Assembly: GCA_020442065.1 (NCBI GenBank)
Contig: JAGRKZ010000024.1
Location: forward strand, 1-33,409
Reading direction: 5' to 3'
Length of the DNA: 33,409 bases
Source of the DNA: Bauldia sp.
GTDB lineage: Bacteria > Pseudomonadota > Alphaproteobacteria > Rhizobiales > Kaistiaceae
Part shown: one piece after another, positions 1 to 8,039 of the stretch
Numbering within the stretch: position 1 is the first letter of the stretch
How the letters are laid out: every line of letters begins with the position of its first letter
Translations under genes and position numbers: made by a program
The notes under the pieces: model-generated
The model's input: the letters and a program-made list of their open reading frames with translations, nothing else
The model's database searches: none
What the model was told of the DNA's origin: nothing

Positions 1-519
1 GCTGATCTTCGCTCCGCGTTCGCCTCCCGATTCGCCGCCATCACCAAGGGCAGCTTTGGCGCCAAGACGAATGGCGATTCAGCGCGGCCGCGCCCGCCCG
101 CCCGGTCGTCGGCCGAGGCGCCGGCAGCCGCCGCCAGTCCCCGTCCGCCGGTGCTCCGGCCCCCGCCGGGCGGCAAGGGCGGGGCGGCGTCCCGCACCGC
201 CAGGAATGCCAAGCCGGCCGCGGCCGACGGCGAGAAGGACGCGCTCGAGAGCTCGATCCTGGCCGCGATCGCTCAGGCCGTGGATGTCCTGGTCGATGAC
301 GACGGCAACAAGGCCAAGGCCAAGCCGGGCAAGGCGGAGCCGGAGCCGCACGAGGAGATGGCCGACGACGCTGCCGAAGCCGGGTTCGAGGACGAGGCCG
401 GAAGCGATGCCGCGGCGTCCGCCGAGCCCGAGCCGAGCCCGGGCGGCGACAGCGAGGATATCGGCGACGAGATCCAGCGCATCATCGCGTCCTACAGCCG
501 CGCCCGCCAGAAGGAGTAG
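1..519 (+). CDS. C-terminal part of an unrecognised acidic, low-complexity protein (5' truncated)
   Basis: Frame 1 is open from the first base to a TAG stop at 517-519, so about 172 residues of a longer protein are visible. A GTG at 151 could be an internal start, but the frame is open before it and reads as similar protein, so I treat the gene as cut by the window edge. The visible part begins with a basic, Ala/Arg/Phe-rich stretch, continues through a Pro/Ala-rich linker, and ends in a Glu/Asp-rich acidic tail closing on a short predicted helix (DEIQRIIASYSRARQKE). It shows no transmembrane segment and no recognisable catalytic motif. I do not recognise the family. The acidic linker and short terminal helix suggest a disordered tail with a peptide-like binding end, but that is only inference. 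Confidence 0.55.
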   Translation, partial: ADLRSAFASRFAAITKGSFGAKTNGDSARPRPPARSSAEAPAAAASPRPPVLRPPPGGKGGAASRTARNAKPAAADGEKDALESSILAAIAQAVDVLVDDDGNKAKAKPGKAEPEPHEEMADDAAEAGFEDEAGSDAAASAEPEPSPGGDSEDIGDEIQRIIASYSRARQKE

Positions 520-626
520 CTGCGCGACCACCGGCGATTCGCCGCATCTCGGCCCTTTTGGCGCCTCCGGTAACCGATCGCTAACCAGAACGCGGTTAGC
601 AATGGGTAAAGCTCGGAGGTTGCGTA

Positions 627-1385
627 ATGGCCGAAGCGCACGAGATCCCGGCGGGAGAGCCCGCCGACCTTGCTGATACCGACAATCGCCCGCGGCGGCA
701 GTGGCTCCCCGCCATCATGCCGGGCGCAGCCCGCGCTGCGGCCGACGACGCGACCGTAGTCGACGAGTGGCCGGCGCCGCAGCGCTTTCGGCCCAGCCAC
801 GCGCGGTCGGAGCGGGAGTCGCGGCGCTGGTTGCGGGGCCAGGCAGCCGGCATCGCCCTTGCGCTCGCTCTCGGTGTAGCACTCGGCGCCACCATCGCTT
901 CCGGCATTGACCGGATGGCGACCCGTGACGAGCCGCCCGGCGCCGAGGAGGCGGTCGAGGCGCTTCGCGCCAGCATTGGGCAGCTTGCCTTTGAGATCAA
1001 GGCGTTGAAGGACGGCGTGGGCGAGGGTAGCCGCGTCGCCGCCTCGGGCCTCGCCACGGTCGAGACCCGCCTTGCCGGCGCCGAGCAGGCCCAGGCCGAT
1101 CTGACCGCGCGGGTCACGGCGCTCTCCCAGTCGCTGACCCGCCCGCCGCCGGCAGTCTCTCCCGAGATCACCGGCTCGATTGCGCGCTCCGGGCCGCCGG
1201 TGGCCGAGGATTGGGTGTTGTGGCGCGTGCGGAACGGTCGCGCCCTGGTCCAGGGCAAGCGCGGCTACTTCGAGGTCGCTCCGGGGTCCTCGCTGCCCGA
1301 TCTCGGGCTCGTCCAGCGCATCGTCAAGCAGAATGGCCGCTGGGTGGTCTTGACCCGCAACGGCATCATCGTCGCCCGCGGCTGA
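627..1385 (+). CDS. Membrane-anchored coiled-coil protein, conserved hypothetical
   Basis: This is a 252-residue protein starting at ATG 627, with a GGAGG ribosome-binding site at 615-619. Residues 1-70 are polar and cytoplasmic-looking. One hydrophobic helix follows at about 73-93, then an Ala/Glu/Leu-rich segment at about 105-175 that reads as a coiled coil. The C-terminal 60 residues form a small globular end with a pattern (VLWRVRNGRALVQ, then a Gly/Pro turn, then GRWVVLTRNG) that I have seen in uncharacterised rhizobial proteins. No enzyme motif is visible. The layout suggests one membrane pass with a periplasmic coiled coil and a beta-rich terminal domain. It converges with the DUF459 gene, leaving only 9 bases between the stops. 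Function is unknown. Confidence 0.8.
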   Translation: MAEAHEIPAGEPADLADTDNRPRRQWLPAIMPGAARAAADDATVVDEWPAPQRFRPSHARSERESRRWLRGQAAGIALALALGVALGATIASGIDRMATRDEPPGAEEAVEALRASIGQLAFEIKALKDGVGEGSRVAASGLATVETRLAGAEQAQADLTARVTALSQSLTRPPPAVSPEITGSIARSGPPVAEDWVLWRVRNGRALVQGKRGYFEVAPGSSLPDLGLVQRIVKQNGRWVVLTRNGIIVARG

Positions 1386-1394
1386 CGGTTCGAT

Positions 1395-2789
1395 CTAGTT
1401 CGCCGCCGCGGTCTCGGCGGTGGCCTCGTCGGACGCGGCTTCCGCCGACTCGTCGGCGGCGTCGCCCTCGGCGGGCGGCGCCTGGAAGCTCTGGTTCTGC
1501 CGCTGCGACGGCGGCCAGGCGAAGTCGTCGACCCGGCCCGGAAGCGTCGCAAGCGATTCGCCCTTGACCACCAGTCGGTACTGCGCCGTCTCCGCCTCGG
1601 TCACGGCATCCTGCAGGGGGTCGGCCGGCGCCGGCATCACCTGGCCGCTGATCGGGTCGTACACGACCGGCGGCGGCGCACCGGCAAGCGTCAGGCTGGC
1701 GCCGGGGGGTGGGTCGGAGAGCGAGATGACCGGACCGACCAGCCGTTTCTTGCCGTCGAGCCCGATCTCGATGGTGCTCGCCTGGGTCGAGGAGGCGACA
1801 AGCTCCACCGTCCCTGCGCCCATTCCGGTGCTCCGGCGGATGTCGCGCTCGACGTAATAGGCGAGCTTCTGCTTGCCGACGCTGGTGAAGTTGATCCCGT
1901 CGCTGGTGCGGAGCGCCTTGACCTGCCCCTCGATGTCGGGCCCGGTGGTGATGTACTGGCCGCTGGCGTTGGTGAAGCCGTTCCAGACGTCGATGAAATG
2001 TCCCCCCGCCTTGGTGACGCGCGGCTCGATCAGCCCGTTGATGAAGGCCATGTCGGATGTCGCGTCCTCGCCGCGGAGCGGCGGCGCGCTCACCCAGAAG
2101 AACGGCCGGCCATAGACCTTCAGCGTGTCGGTCACGGCGTCTACTCGCTGCTCGTAGGCCGCGAGCCATTCCTCGGAGCGGACCGGATATCGGTCCTTGT
2201 CGACCCGCAGGTCCTGGCGGTCGTTCACCCCGAGGCTCACCACCACCATGTCGGGGTTCTCCTGGTTGAGGACCCCGAGCAATTCCTTGTTCCAGTCGTA
2301 AGTGTCCTGGCGGACGAGCCCGGACGGCGCGTTGATCTCCTTGATGACGGCGAGTTTCGGTTCCCTGGCGAGCGCCTGGTCCAGCCCCCAGGCGATGCCA
2401 TCGCCGACGAAGTCGCCGATAATCAGGATTCTGCGGGCGTTCGGATCCTTCTCGTCGACATTGACCACGGCGACTCCGCTCGAGGTCTTCCGCGACGTAT
2501 TACGGGTGGGCGTCGTCGTCTTCTTGCGGGTGGGCAGGATGCGCCGCTTGCTCGGTGACGAGTTCCGTGGCGGCTGGGCCGCGCGCGGCTCGTCCTTGGA
2601 GCCGAACAGGCGGTCGAAAATGCCGGGCCGGTCCTTCTTCTTCGACGCGGCAAGGGCTGACGGGTCGCCGCTGAACGTCGCCCCGAAATCGGTGGCAACG
2701 AAGCCCGCGCTGAGCAGCGCGACGAGAAGCAACAGAACGAGTCTACGGGCCATTCCGAACTGCCGGTCGCGGGGCAAGGGCGCTGTCAT
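1395..2789 (-). CDS. DUF459 family SGNH-fold periplasmic protein
   Basis: The protein has 464 residues if it starts at ATG 2789, which has AAGGGG just upstream. A second in-frame ATG at 2753 sits directly before the hydrophobic signal or anchor (MARRLVLLLLVALLSAG) and is a real alternative. A basic, Pro/Ser-rich linker follows, then an SGNH/DUF459 domain: block I is IIGDFVGDG, the Gly-Asn-Asp block is VSLGVNDRQ, and the last block is DGINFTSVG. The tail is disordered and Ala/Glu-rich. Canonical SGNH hydrolases use Ser in GDS and His in DxxH. Here these positions read Phe and Asn, so classic esterase activity is doubtful. It lies downstream of the MltB-type transglycosylase on the same strand with a 133-base gap, which suggests a role in the cell envelope or in modifying periplasmic polysaccharide. 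Confidence 0.85.
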   Translation of the reverse strand: MTAPLPRDRQFGMARRLVLLLLVALLSAGFVATDFGATFSGDPSALAASKKKDRPGIFDRLFGSKDEPRAAQPPRNSSPSKRRILPTRKKTTTPTRNTSRKTSSGVAVVNVDEKDPNARRILIIGDFVGDGIAWGLDQALAREPKLAVIKEINAPSGLVRQDTYDWNKELLGVLNQENPDMVVVSLGVNDRQDLRVDKDRYPVRSEEWLAAYEQRVDAVTDTLKVYGRPFFWVSAPPLRGEDATSDMAFINGLIEPRVTKAGGHFIDVWNGFTNASGQYITTGPDIEGQVKALRTSDGINFTSVGKQKLAYYVERDIRRSTGMGAGTVELVASSTQASTIEIGLDGKKRLVGPVISLSDPPPGASLTLAGAPPPVVYDPISGQVMPAPADPLQDAVTEAETAQYRLVVKGESLATLPGRVDDFAWPPSQRQNQSFQAPPAEGDAADESAEAASDEATAETAAAN

Positions 2790-2922
2790 CGCCCCTTCAT
2801 CTAGGACAGGCCGGCGCGAAGGGAAACCGTCGCACCGATCCATGCACCGCAAACTTGCTGGTCTCTCCGGCAGAAAGATGACGCCGGACGGCGACATGCC
2901 GCCCTGTTTTTCCCGCGCCGTC

Positions 2923-4143
2923 CTATTTTCCGGATTGCAGCATTTCCAGCAGTTTCTGCGACACCTGGCCGTCGGCCGCCAGCCCCAGCGTCTCCTGGTA
3001 GGACATGATCGCCGCGCGGCTGCCGCTGCCGATATTGCCGTCGATCTCGCCGCTGTAGAGGCCGCGGTCGGCGAGCAGCTTCTGCACCTGCATCAGCTCG
3101 GTATCGGAAAGGCGGAGGTCGGCATCGGGCCAGTCGACCGCGAACGCGCCGCCGCCGCGGATCCGGTCGGCGAGGTGGCCCACGGCCAGCGCGTAGGCGT
3201 CGGCGTTGTTGTAGCGCTTGATCACGCCGAAATTCTTGATGAGCAGGAAGGCCGGGCCATCGGCGCCGGCCGGCGCAAACAGCCTGGCGCTGTCGCCGGG
3301 TCGCGGAAACGCCTTGCCGCCGGCGCGGCGCACGCCGAGCTTCTGCCAGGCCGAGAGCGAGCGTTCGCTGCCGACCAGCTTGTAGCTGCCCTTCGGCACC
3401 GTAACCTCGTAGCCCCAGGTCGCGCCACTCTGCCAGCCCGACTTCTTGAGGTAGTTGGCCGTGGAGGCCAGCGCGTCGCCGATGTTGTTCCAGATGTCGC
3501 GCTTGCCGTCGCCGTCGAAGTCGACCGCATAGGCGGCGTAGGTGGTGGGGATGAACTGGGTGTGGCCCATGGCTCCGGCCCAGGAGCCGGTCATGCGCTG
3601 CGGGGTGATGTCGCCGTGCTGGGCGATCTTGAGCGCCGCCACCAGCTGCGAGCGGCCGAACTTGGCCCGGCTGCCGCCCTGATAGGCGAGGGTGGCCAGC
3701 GACCGGATGACGTTCTTGACGATCGCGGGATTGTTGAGGACGTCGCCGTAGGTGGTCTCCATCCCCCAGATCGCCAGCACGACATGGCGGTCGACGCCGT
3801 AGCGCGCCTCGATCTTCTTGAGCAGCGCGCCGTACTGGCCGAGCATCGCCTGCCCGGTGACGATCCGGCGTTCGGTGACCGTCTTGTGCAGGTACATCCA
3901 GATCGTCTGGTTGAACTCGGCCTGGTTGCTGGCCTTCTCCAGCACGGCAGGGTCGGGGGTGAAGTTCCCGAGCGCCGCCTGGTAGGTCGCCCAGGAGATC
4001 CCGGCGGCCTTGGCGGTCGGCCAGAACGACTTGACCCACTGCGCCGGCGTTGCTGCGTGCACGGCGCCCGCGAAGACGCAAGAGACGAAAATCAGGACCG
4101 AGTGGCGCCAGAAGCGCGCCGCGCAGCCTGCAACCGGATGCAT
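2923..4143 (-). CDS. Lytic murein transglycosylase, MltB type, with peptidoglycan-binding domain
   Basis: This 406-residue enzyme of the MltB/SLT-3 family cleaves peptidoglycan glycan strands with formation of 1,6-anhydromuramic ends. It has a signal peptide at about 12-30 (cleavage near VHA-AT). The transglycosylase domain spans about 32-325, with the catalytic glutamate E129 in WGMETTYG, followed by typical MltB motifs (MGHTQFIPTTY, DFDGDGKRDIW). A PG_binding_1 domain lies at about 345-402 (LLADRGLYSGEIDGNIGSGS). Cys21 precedes the cleavage site but no convincing lipobox is visible, so I expect a soluble periplasmic protein rather than a lipoprotein. The start at 4143 has GAGGAAA about seven bases upstream. 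It is the first gene before the DUF459 gene on the same strand. Confidence 0.95.
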   Translation of the reverse strand: MHPVAGCAARFWRHSVLIFVSCVFAGAVHAATPAQWVKSFWPTAKAAGISWATYQAALGNFTPDPAVLEKASNQAEFNQTIWMYLHKTVTERRIVTGQAMLGQYGALLKKIEARYGVDRHVVLAIWGMETTYGDVLNNPAIVKNVIRSLATLAYQGGSRAKFGRSQLVAALKIAQHGDITPQRMTGSWAGAMGHTQFIPTTYAAYAVDFDGDGKRDIWNNIGDALASTANYLKKSGWQSGATWGYEVTVPKGSYKLVGSERSLSAWQKLGVRRAGGKAFPRPGDSARLFAPAGADGPAFLLIKNFGVIKRYNNADAYALAVGHLADRIRGGGAFAVDWPDADLRLSDTELMQVQKLLADRGLYSGEIDGNIGSGSRAAIMSYQETLGLAADGQVSQKLLEMLQSGK

Positions 4144-4292
4144 GGCAATTTCCTCTTGTCCGTGCCCGCCACCCGCCGGAGGCGTTTACCATAACATGCG
4201 CCGGCAGGGACATCGCAAGTCCCACAACGTCTCCGGATTCTGGGAGCGTTGTGGTTAACAGATTGCGAATCAGCGACCGCGAAAGACCACAT

Positions 4293-5282
4293 TCACACGT
4301 GATTGCGACGGGAAAGTGCCTCTTCCCAGGCGAGCGCGCTGCGCACGATGACGTCGAGATCGTCGTATCTCGGCCGCCAGCCGAGTTCGGCCTCGATTCG
4401 TGCCGGCGAGGCGACGATGGCGCTCGGATCTCCCGGTCGCCGCGGACCGATCGTGACCGGAAAATCCCGGCCTGAAACCCGCTTGACCGTCTCGATCACC
4501 TCGAGCACCGAGAATCCCCGCCCGTAGCCGCAATTGGCGACGATATTGCCGCCGCCGGCGCGGAGGTGCCGGAGCGCGTCGCCGTGGGCCGCGGCAAGGT
4601 CGGTGACGTGGATGTAGTCGCGGATGCAGGTCCCGTCCGGCGTCGGATAGTCGTCGCCGAAGACCTGCATGCCGGGCCGTTTCCCGTAGGCGGTTTCCGC
4701 CGCGATCTTGACGAGGTGGGTGGAGTTCCTCGTCGATTCGCCCGTTCTGCCCCGCGGATCGGCGCCGGCGACGTTGAAGTAGCGGAGCGCGGCGTAGGCG
4801 AGGCCATGCGCCGCCGAGGCGTCCGCGAGCATCATCTCGGTCATCAGCTTCGACCGGCCATAGGGTGACTCGGGCCGGAGCGGGGCGTCCTCGCTGACCG
4901 GGAAGCTGTCCGGCGTGCCGTAGACGGCCGCGCTGGAGGAGAACACGAAGCGGGGCACCCCGCCACGGATCGCGGTCTCGATCAGGGTCCGCGATTTGGA
5001 GGTGTTGTTGAGATAATAGGTCAGCGGCGCCGATACCGACTCGCCCACCAGCAGCGAGCCGGCGAAGTGGATGATCGACTCGACGCCATGCTCGGCGATC
5101 AGCCGCGACACCAGGTCGGCGTCGCCGCAGTCGCCATGGACGATGCGGGCCTCCGGGGCCACCGCCCATTCGAAGCCGGTCGAGAAGTCGTCGAGCACGA
5201 CGACGTCCTCCCCGGCGTCGAGGAGGTGCCAGACCATGTGGCTGCCGATGTAGCCGCCGCCGCCGGTGACGAGGACGCTCAT
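4293..5282 (-). CDS. galE: UDP-glucose 4-epimerase
   Basis: This 329-residue NAD-dependent extended SDR interconverts UDP-glucose and UDP-galactose for surface polysaccharides. The start at 5282 places the Rossmann motif at once (GGGGYIGSH, residues 7-15), and an AAGGGA ribosome-binding site precedes it. The frame is open further upstream, but that stretch does not look like epimerase and runs over the divergent galU. The catalytic triad is visible: S117 in SSSAAVYG, Y141 and K145 in YGRSK. A PDGTCIRDYIHV motif and a GYGRGFSVLEV motif also match GalE. Length is close to the usual 330-340. The gene is divergent from galU with about 147 bases between the starts, so the two probably share a control region. 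Confidence 0.95.
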   Translation of the reverse strand: MSVLVTGGGGYIGSHMVWHLLDAGEDVVVLDDFSTGFEWAVAPEARIVHGDCGDADLVSRLIAEHGVESIIHFAGSLLVGESVSAPLTYYLNNTSKSRTLIETAIRGGVPRFVFSSSAAVYGTPDSFPVSEDAPLRPESPYGRSKLMTEMMLADASAAHGLAYAALRYFNVAGADPRGRTGESTRNSTHLVKIAAETAYGKRPGMQVFGDDYPTPDGTCIRDYIHVTDLAAAHGDALRHLRAGGGNIVANCGYGRGFSVLEVIETVKRVSGRDFPVTIGPRRPGDPSAIVASPARIEAELGWRPRYDDLDVIVRSALAWEEALSRRNHV

Positions 5283-5429
5283 GTCGCTTCCCTTATCGCA
5301 ATTGTCCGCCCCGCGACGGGGCGTCGGGCTTATTTCCCGGATATGCGTTAAAATCACGACAAGCCCGGCAACGCTTTTGTCATGCCTTGCGCCTAGCGTC
5401 CGGCCAATTGCCATGAGAGAGACCGTACC

Positions 5430-6296
5430 TTGACCGCTCGCCTTCGGACTGCCGTCTTTCCCGTCGCCGGCCTCGGCACTCGCTTCCTGCCCGCCACCAA
5501 GGCCATTCCCAAGGAAATGCTGACGGTGGTCGACCGGCCGGTCATCCAGTACGCGGTTGACGAGGCCCGCGCTGCCGGCATCGAGAATTTCGTGATGGTC
5601 ACCGGGCGCGGCAAGGCCGCGATCGAGGATCACTTCGACCTAGCCTATGAGCTCGAGGCGACCTTGCGGGAGCGCAGCAAGACCGCGGCTCTCGAGGAAC
5701 TGGTGCGCGAGCGCCCCGCCGCCGGCACCGTCAGCTTCACCCGCCAGCAGGAGCCGCTCGGCCTTGGCCACGCCGTATGGTGCGCTCGCGAGATCGTCGG
5801 CGACGAGCCCTTCGCCGTCCTTCTCCCCGACATGGTCTGCGATCCTGGCTGCCTCGCCGGCATGGTCGAGGTATACAACCAGACCGGTGGCAACATCATC
5901 GCGGTCGAGGAGTGCGACCCGGCCGAGACCGACAAGTACGGCATCGTGGCGGTCGGCGAGACCGTCGGCGACGCCTTTCGCATCGAGGGCATGGTCGAGA
6001 AGCCCAAGCCAGCCGAAGCGCCGTCCAATCTCTATATCAACGGCCGATACATCCTGCAGCCGAAGATCTTCGAGCTGCTCGGCAACCAGGCCCGCGGCGC
6101 CGGCAACGAGATCCAGCTCACCGACGCCATGCTGCGCCTGGCCGCGATCGAGCCGTTCTACGGCTGCCGCTATGGCGGCCGTACCTATGATTGCGGCACC
6201 AAGCTCGGCTTCCTCGCCGCCAACGTGGCGATGGCGCTGAAGCGCGACGATCTCGCCGCGCCGTTCCGGGCGGAGCTCGCGAAGCTGCTGGCATAG
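5430..6296 (+). CDS. galU: UTP-glucose-1-phosphate uridylyltransferase
   Basis: This 288-residue nucleotidyltransferase makes UDP-glucose from UTP and glucose-1-phosphate. The signature [18 protein letters not shown] follows close behind the N-terminus at about residues 14-31, with the active-site lysine in IPKEM. Other family motifs seen are [17 protein letters not shown] and a C-terminal [10 protein letters not shown]. The frame begins with a TTG codon at 5430. No in-frame ATG or GTG precedes it that would keep the normal family length, so TTG is the likely start, with only a weak purine run (GAGAGA) before it. It is divergent from galE, whose epimerase uses the UDP-glucose made here, and followed by a palindromic repeat and then kdsD. 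Confidence 0.95.
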   Translation: MTARLRTAVFPVAGLGTRFLPATKAIPKEMLTVVDRPVIQYAVDEARAAGIENFVMVTGRGKAAIEDHFDLAYELEATLRERSKTAALEELVRERPAAGTVSFTRQQEPLGLGHAVWCAREIVGDEPFAVLLPDMVCDPGCLAGMVEVYNQTGGNIIAVEECDPAETDKYGIVAVGETVGDAFRIEGMVEKPKPAEAPSNLYINGRYILQPKIFELLGNQARGAGNEIQLTDAMLRLAAIEPFYGCRYGGRTYDCGTKLGFLAANVAMALKRDDLAAPFRAELAKLLA

Positions 6297-6340
6297 GCGT
6301 TCGCGTCAGGGATGCGCCAACCTCCCCAAAGGCCGACCAG

Positions 6341-6390
6341 CCTCCCCCGTGAGGGGAGGTCGAAATCGCGGAGCGATTTCGGGAGGGGGT
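6341..6390 (+). repeat. Solitary palindromic intergenic element (arm of the repeat family found at 11487-11985)
   Basis: Two adjacent hairpins can be drawn. Hairpin a is CCTCCCC (6341-6347) with GGGGAGG (6353-6359). Hairpin b is GAAATCGC (6362-6369) with GCGATTTC (6373-6380). A G-rich tail GGGAGGGGG (6381-6389) could pair with the leading C-run instead. The architecture matches the arms near 11490 and 11811, but hairpin b differs in sequence while still pairing. It lies in the 263-base gap between the galU stop and the likely kdsD start. The rest of that gap shows no gene I can support. An extra CCTCCCC at about 6321-6327 may be a remnant of another arm. Confidence 0.8.
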
Positions 6391-6559
6391 GTTTCTCGAT
6401 CCTCGTCGCCTCTGGAAACGGTGCACCCGACGTCACGCGGAGCACCACGTCCAGGTTCCGGTGGCGAGGCGCGGCAGGTCCTGGCGCCATGCGCGTTCTC
6501 CCCGGCGCCGAAAGCTGCTAGACCGGGCCACCCGCAGCAGCAGGCAGACTCGAAGGCAG

Positions 6560-7576
6560 ATGCCCAGCCCGGCCAAGCGCACCGTTGATGCGACGTCCGC
6601 TCCAGGCGCCGGTGCGCCGGCCTCGGCGCTGCGCACGGTGGCGACCGAGCGCGCCGGCCTCGACGCGCTGGCCGCTGCCCTTGAGGCCGATCTCGCCGCG
6701 CCGTTTGCCGCCGCGGTCGACTTGATCCGGAGCGGGGCCGGCCGGGTCATCGTCTCGGGTCTCGGCAAGAGCGGTCACGTTGCGCGGAAGATCGCCGCGA
6801 CCCTCGCCTCGACCGGCACCCCGGCGTTCTTCGTCCACCCGGCGGAGGCGAGCCACGGCGATCTCGGCATGATCACCCGCGACGATGTCGTGCTGGCGCT
6901 GTCGTGGTCGGGCGAGACCGCCGAGCTCAGGAGCATCCTCGAGTACTCCCGCCGCTTCGGCATCCCGCTCGTCGCCATGACCTCGGCGCCGGAGAGCTCG
7001 CTCGCCCGCGAGGCCGACATCGTGCTCCTCATGCCGAAGGCGACCGAGGCTTGCCCGCACGGCCTTGCTCCCACCACCTCCACCGTCATGCAGCTCGCGC
7101 TTGGCGATGCCCTCGCCATCGCCCTCCTCGAAAGCCGCGGCTTCACCGCCGAGAGCTTCCACGCCTTCCATCCCGGCGGTCGGCTCGGCGCCAGCCTTCA
7201 CTTCGTCCGGGCGATCATGCACCGCGGCGACGCTATCCCGCTGGTGCCGCGCGGCACGCGGCTCCGCGCCGCGATCCCGCGCATGACCGAGAAGGGCTTC
7301 GGCTGCCTCGGCATCGTCGATGGCGAGGGGGCGCTGATCGGCATCGTCACCGACGGCGACCTTCGCCGCAGCCTCGCCGAGGGTCTCCTCGACCGGCTGG
7401 TCGACGACGTCATGAACGCGGCGCCGCGCACCATCTCGCCCGATACCCTCGTCGGCGAGGCGCTGGCGATGATGAACACCGCCGACCGGCCCTTCACCGT
7501 ATTGTTCGTGGTCGAGGAGCGGCGGCCGATCGGCATCGTGCACATGCACGATTTCCTCCGTCTCGGCGTCGCGTGA
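6560..7576 (+). CDS. kdsD: Arabinose-5-phosphate isomerase, KdsD/KpsF/GutQ family
   Basis: This 338-residue enzyme converts ribulose-5-phosphate to arabinose-5-phosphate, the first step toward Kdo for LPS or capsule. The start at ATG 6560 has AAGG just upstream and gives the family length. The frame is open further upstream, but that stretch is unlike the family and crosses a repeat. The SIS domain covers about 45-190, with GLGKSGHVA (67-75), HPAEASHGDLG and LSWSGET. Two CBS domains follow from about 215 to the end (IVDGEGALIGIVTDGDLRR in the first, PIGIVHMHDFLRLG at the C-terminus). The family also contains GutQ, which has the same activity. The lipid-A/capsule context with galE and galU supports KdsD/KpsF. 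It converges with the nfeD gene, 13 bases apart. Confidence 0.92.
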   Translation: MPSPAKRTVDATSAPGAGAPASALRTVATERAGLDALAAALEADLAAPFAAAVDLIRSGAGRVIVSGLGKSGHVARKIAATLASTGTPAFFVHPAEASHGDLGMITRDDVVLALSWSGETAELRSILEYSRRFGIPLVAMTSAPESSLAREADIVLLMPKATEACPHGLAPTTSTVMQLALGDALAIALLESRGFTAESFHAFHPGGRLGASLHFVRAIMHRGDAIPLVPRGTRLRAAIPRMTEKGFGCLGIVDGEGALIGIVTDGDLRRSLAEGLLDRLVDDVMNAAPRTISPDTLVGEALAMMNTADRPFTVLFVVEERRPIGIVHMHDFLRLGVA

Positions 7577-7589
7577 GCGGGCTTGCGCC

Positions 7590-8039
7590 TCAGCCCTCGG
7601 CCTTGGCCGCCTTGAGCACCGGCCCGTCATGGCCGACGATGCGCACGCGCGTCCCCGAGGGCAGGTCCGGTCCGGTCAGCCGCCACATCGTGTCGCCGAC
7701 GCGGACCCGGCCGCTGCCGGCAACGATCGGGTCGCCGAGCACGTAGCTCTGGCCGATCAGTTGCGTCGCCCGCTCATTGAGCAGCGGCTCCTCGCTCGTT
7801 CCCGACCGGGCGAAGTAGCTCCGGCCGATCACCACCAGCACCAGCGAAAGGATGGCGAAGATGATCAGCTGGAACTGCCAGGCGACGTCGGCGACCAGCG
7901 CCACGGCTCCGGTCAGCACCGCGGCGATGCCGAACCAGACGAAGATGTTGCCCGGCGCGATGATCTCGATCGCCAGCAGCAGCGCTCCGCCGACCCACCA
8001 GGCCCAGGCGCCGAGGTCGCGGATGGTGTCGATGATCAT
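7590..8039 (-). CDS. NfeD-family membrane protein
   Basis: This 149-residue protein has a short N-terminal amphipathic region and then three hydrophobic stretches between about 12 and 75 (WWVGGALLLAIEIIAPG, FGIAAVLTGAVALVADV, LIIFAILSLVLVVIG). A soluble C-terminal OB-fold follows at about 88-149, with the NfeD pattern LIGQSYVLGDPIVAGSGRV and a GDTMWRL turn. This is the short NfeD form without a serine-protease domain. NfeD proteins are partners of SPFH/stomatin-family proteins in bacterial membrane microdomains. The start ATG at 8039 shares one base with the stop codon of the upstream SPFH gene (TGATG), which implies translational coupling and a joint complex. Confidence 0.9.
   Translation of the reverse strand: MIIDTIRDLGAWAWWVGGALLLAIEIIAPGNIFVWFGIAAVLTGAVALVADVAWQFQLIIFAILSLVLVVIGRSYFARSGTSEEPLLNERATQLIGQSYVLGDPIVAGSGRVRVGDTMWRLTGPDLPSGTRVRIVGHDGPVLKAAKAEG

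Noticed and set aside
2302-4194. 630-codon plus-strand frame opposite the DUF459 and transglycosylase genes
   Set aside because: It runs antisense through two genes with clear family motifs. Its product is low-complexity and matches no family, a typical high-GC shadow.
6389-6559. N-terminal extension of the KdsD protein
   Set aside because: The extra 57 residues are Arg-rich, start within the repeat, and are absent from the family. The ATG at 6560 has a better ribosome-binding site.
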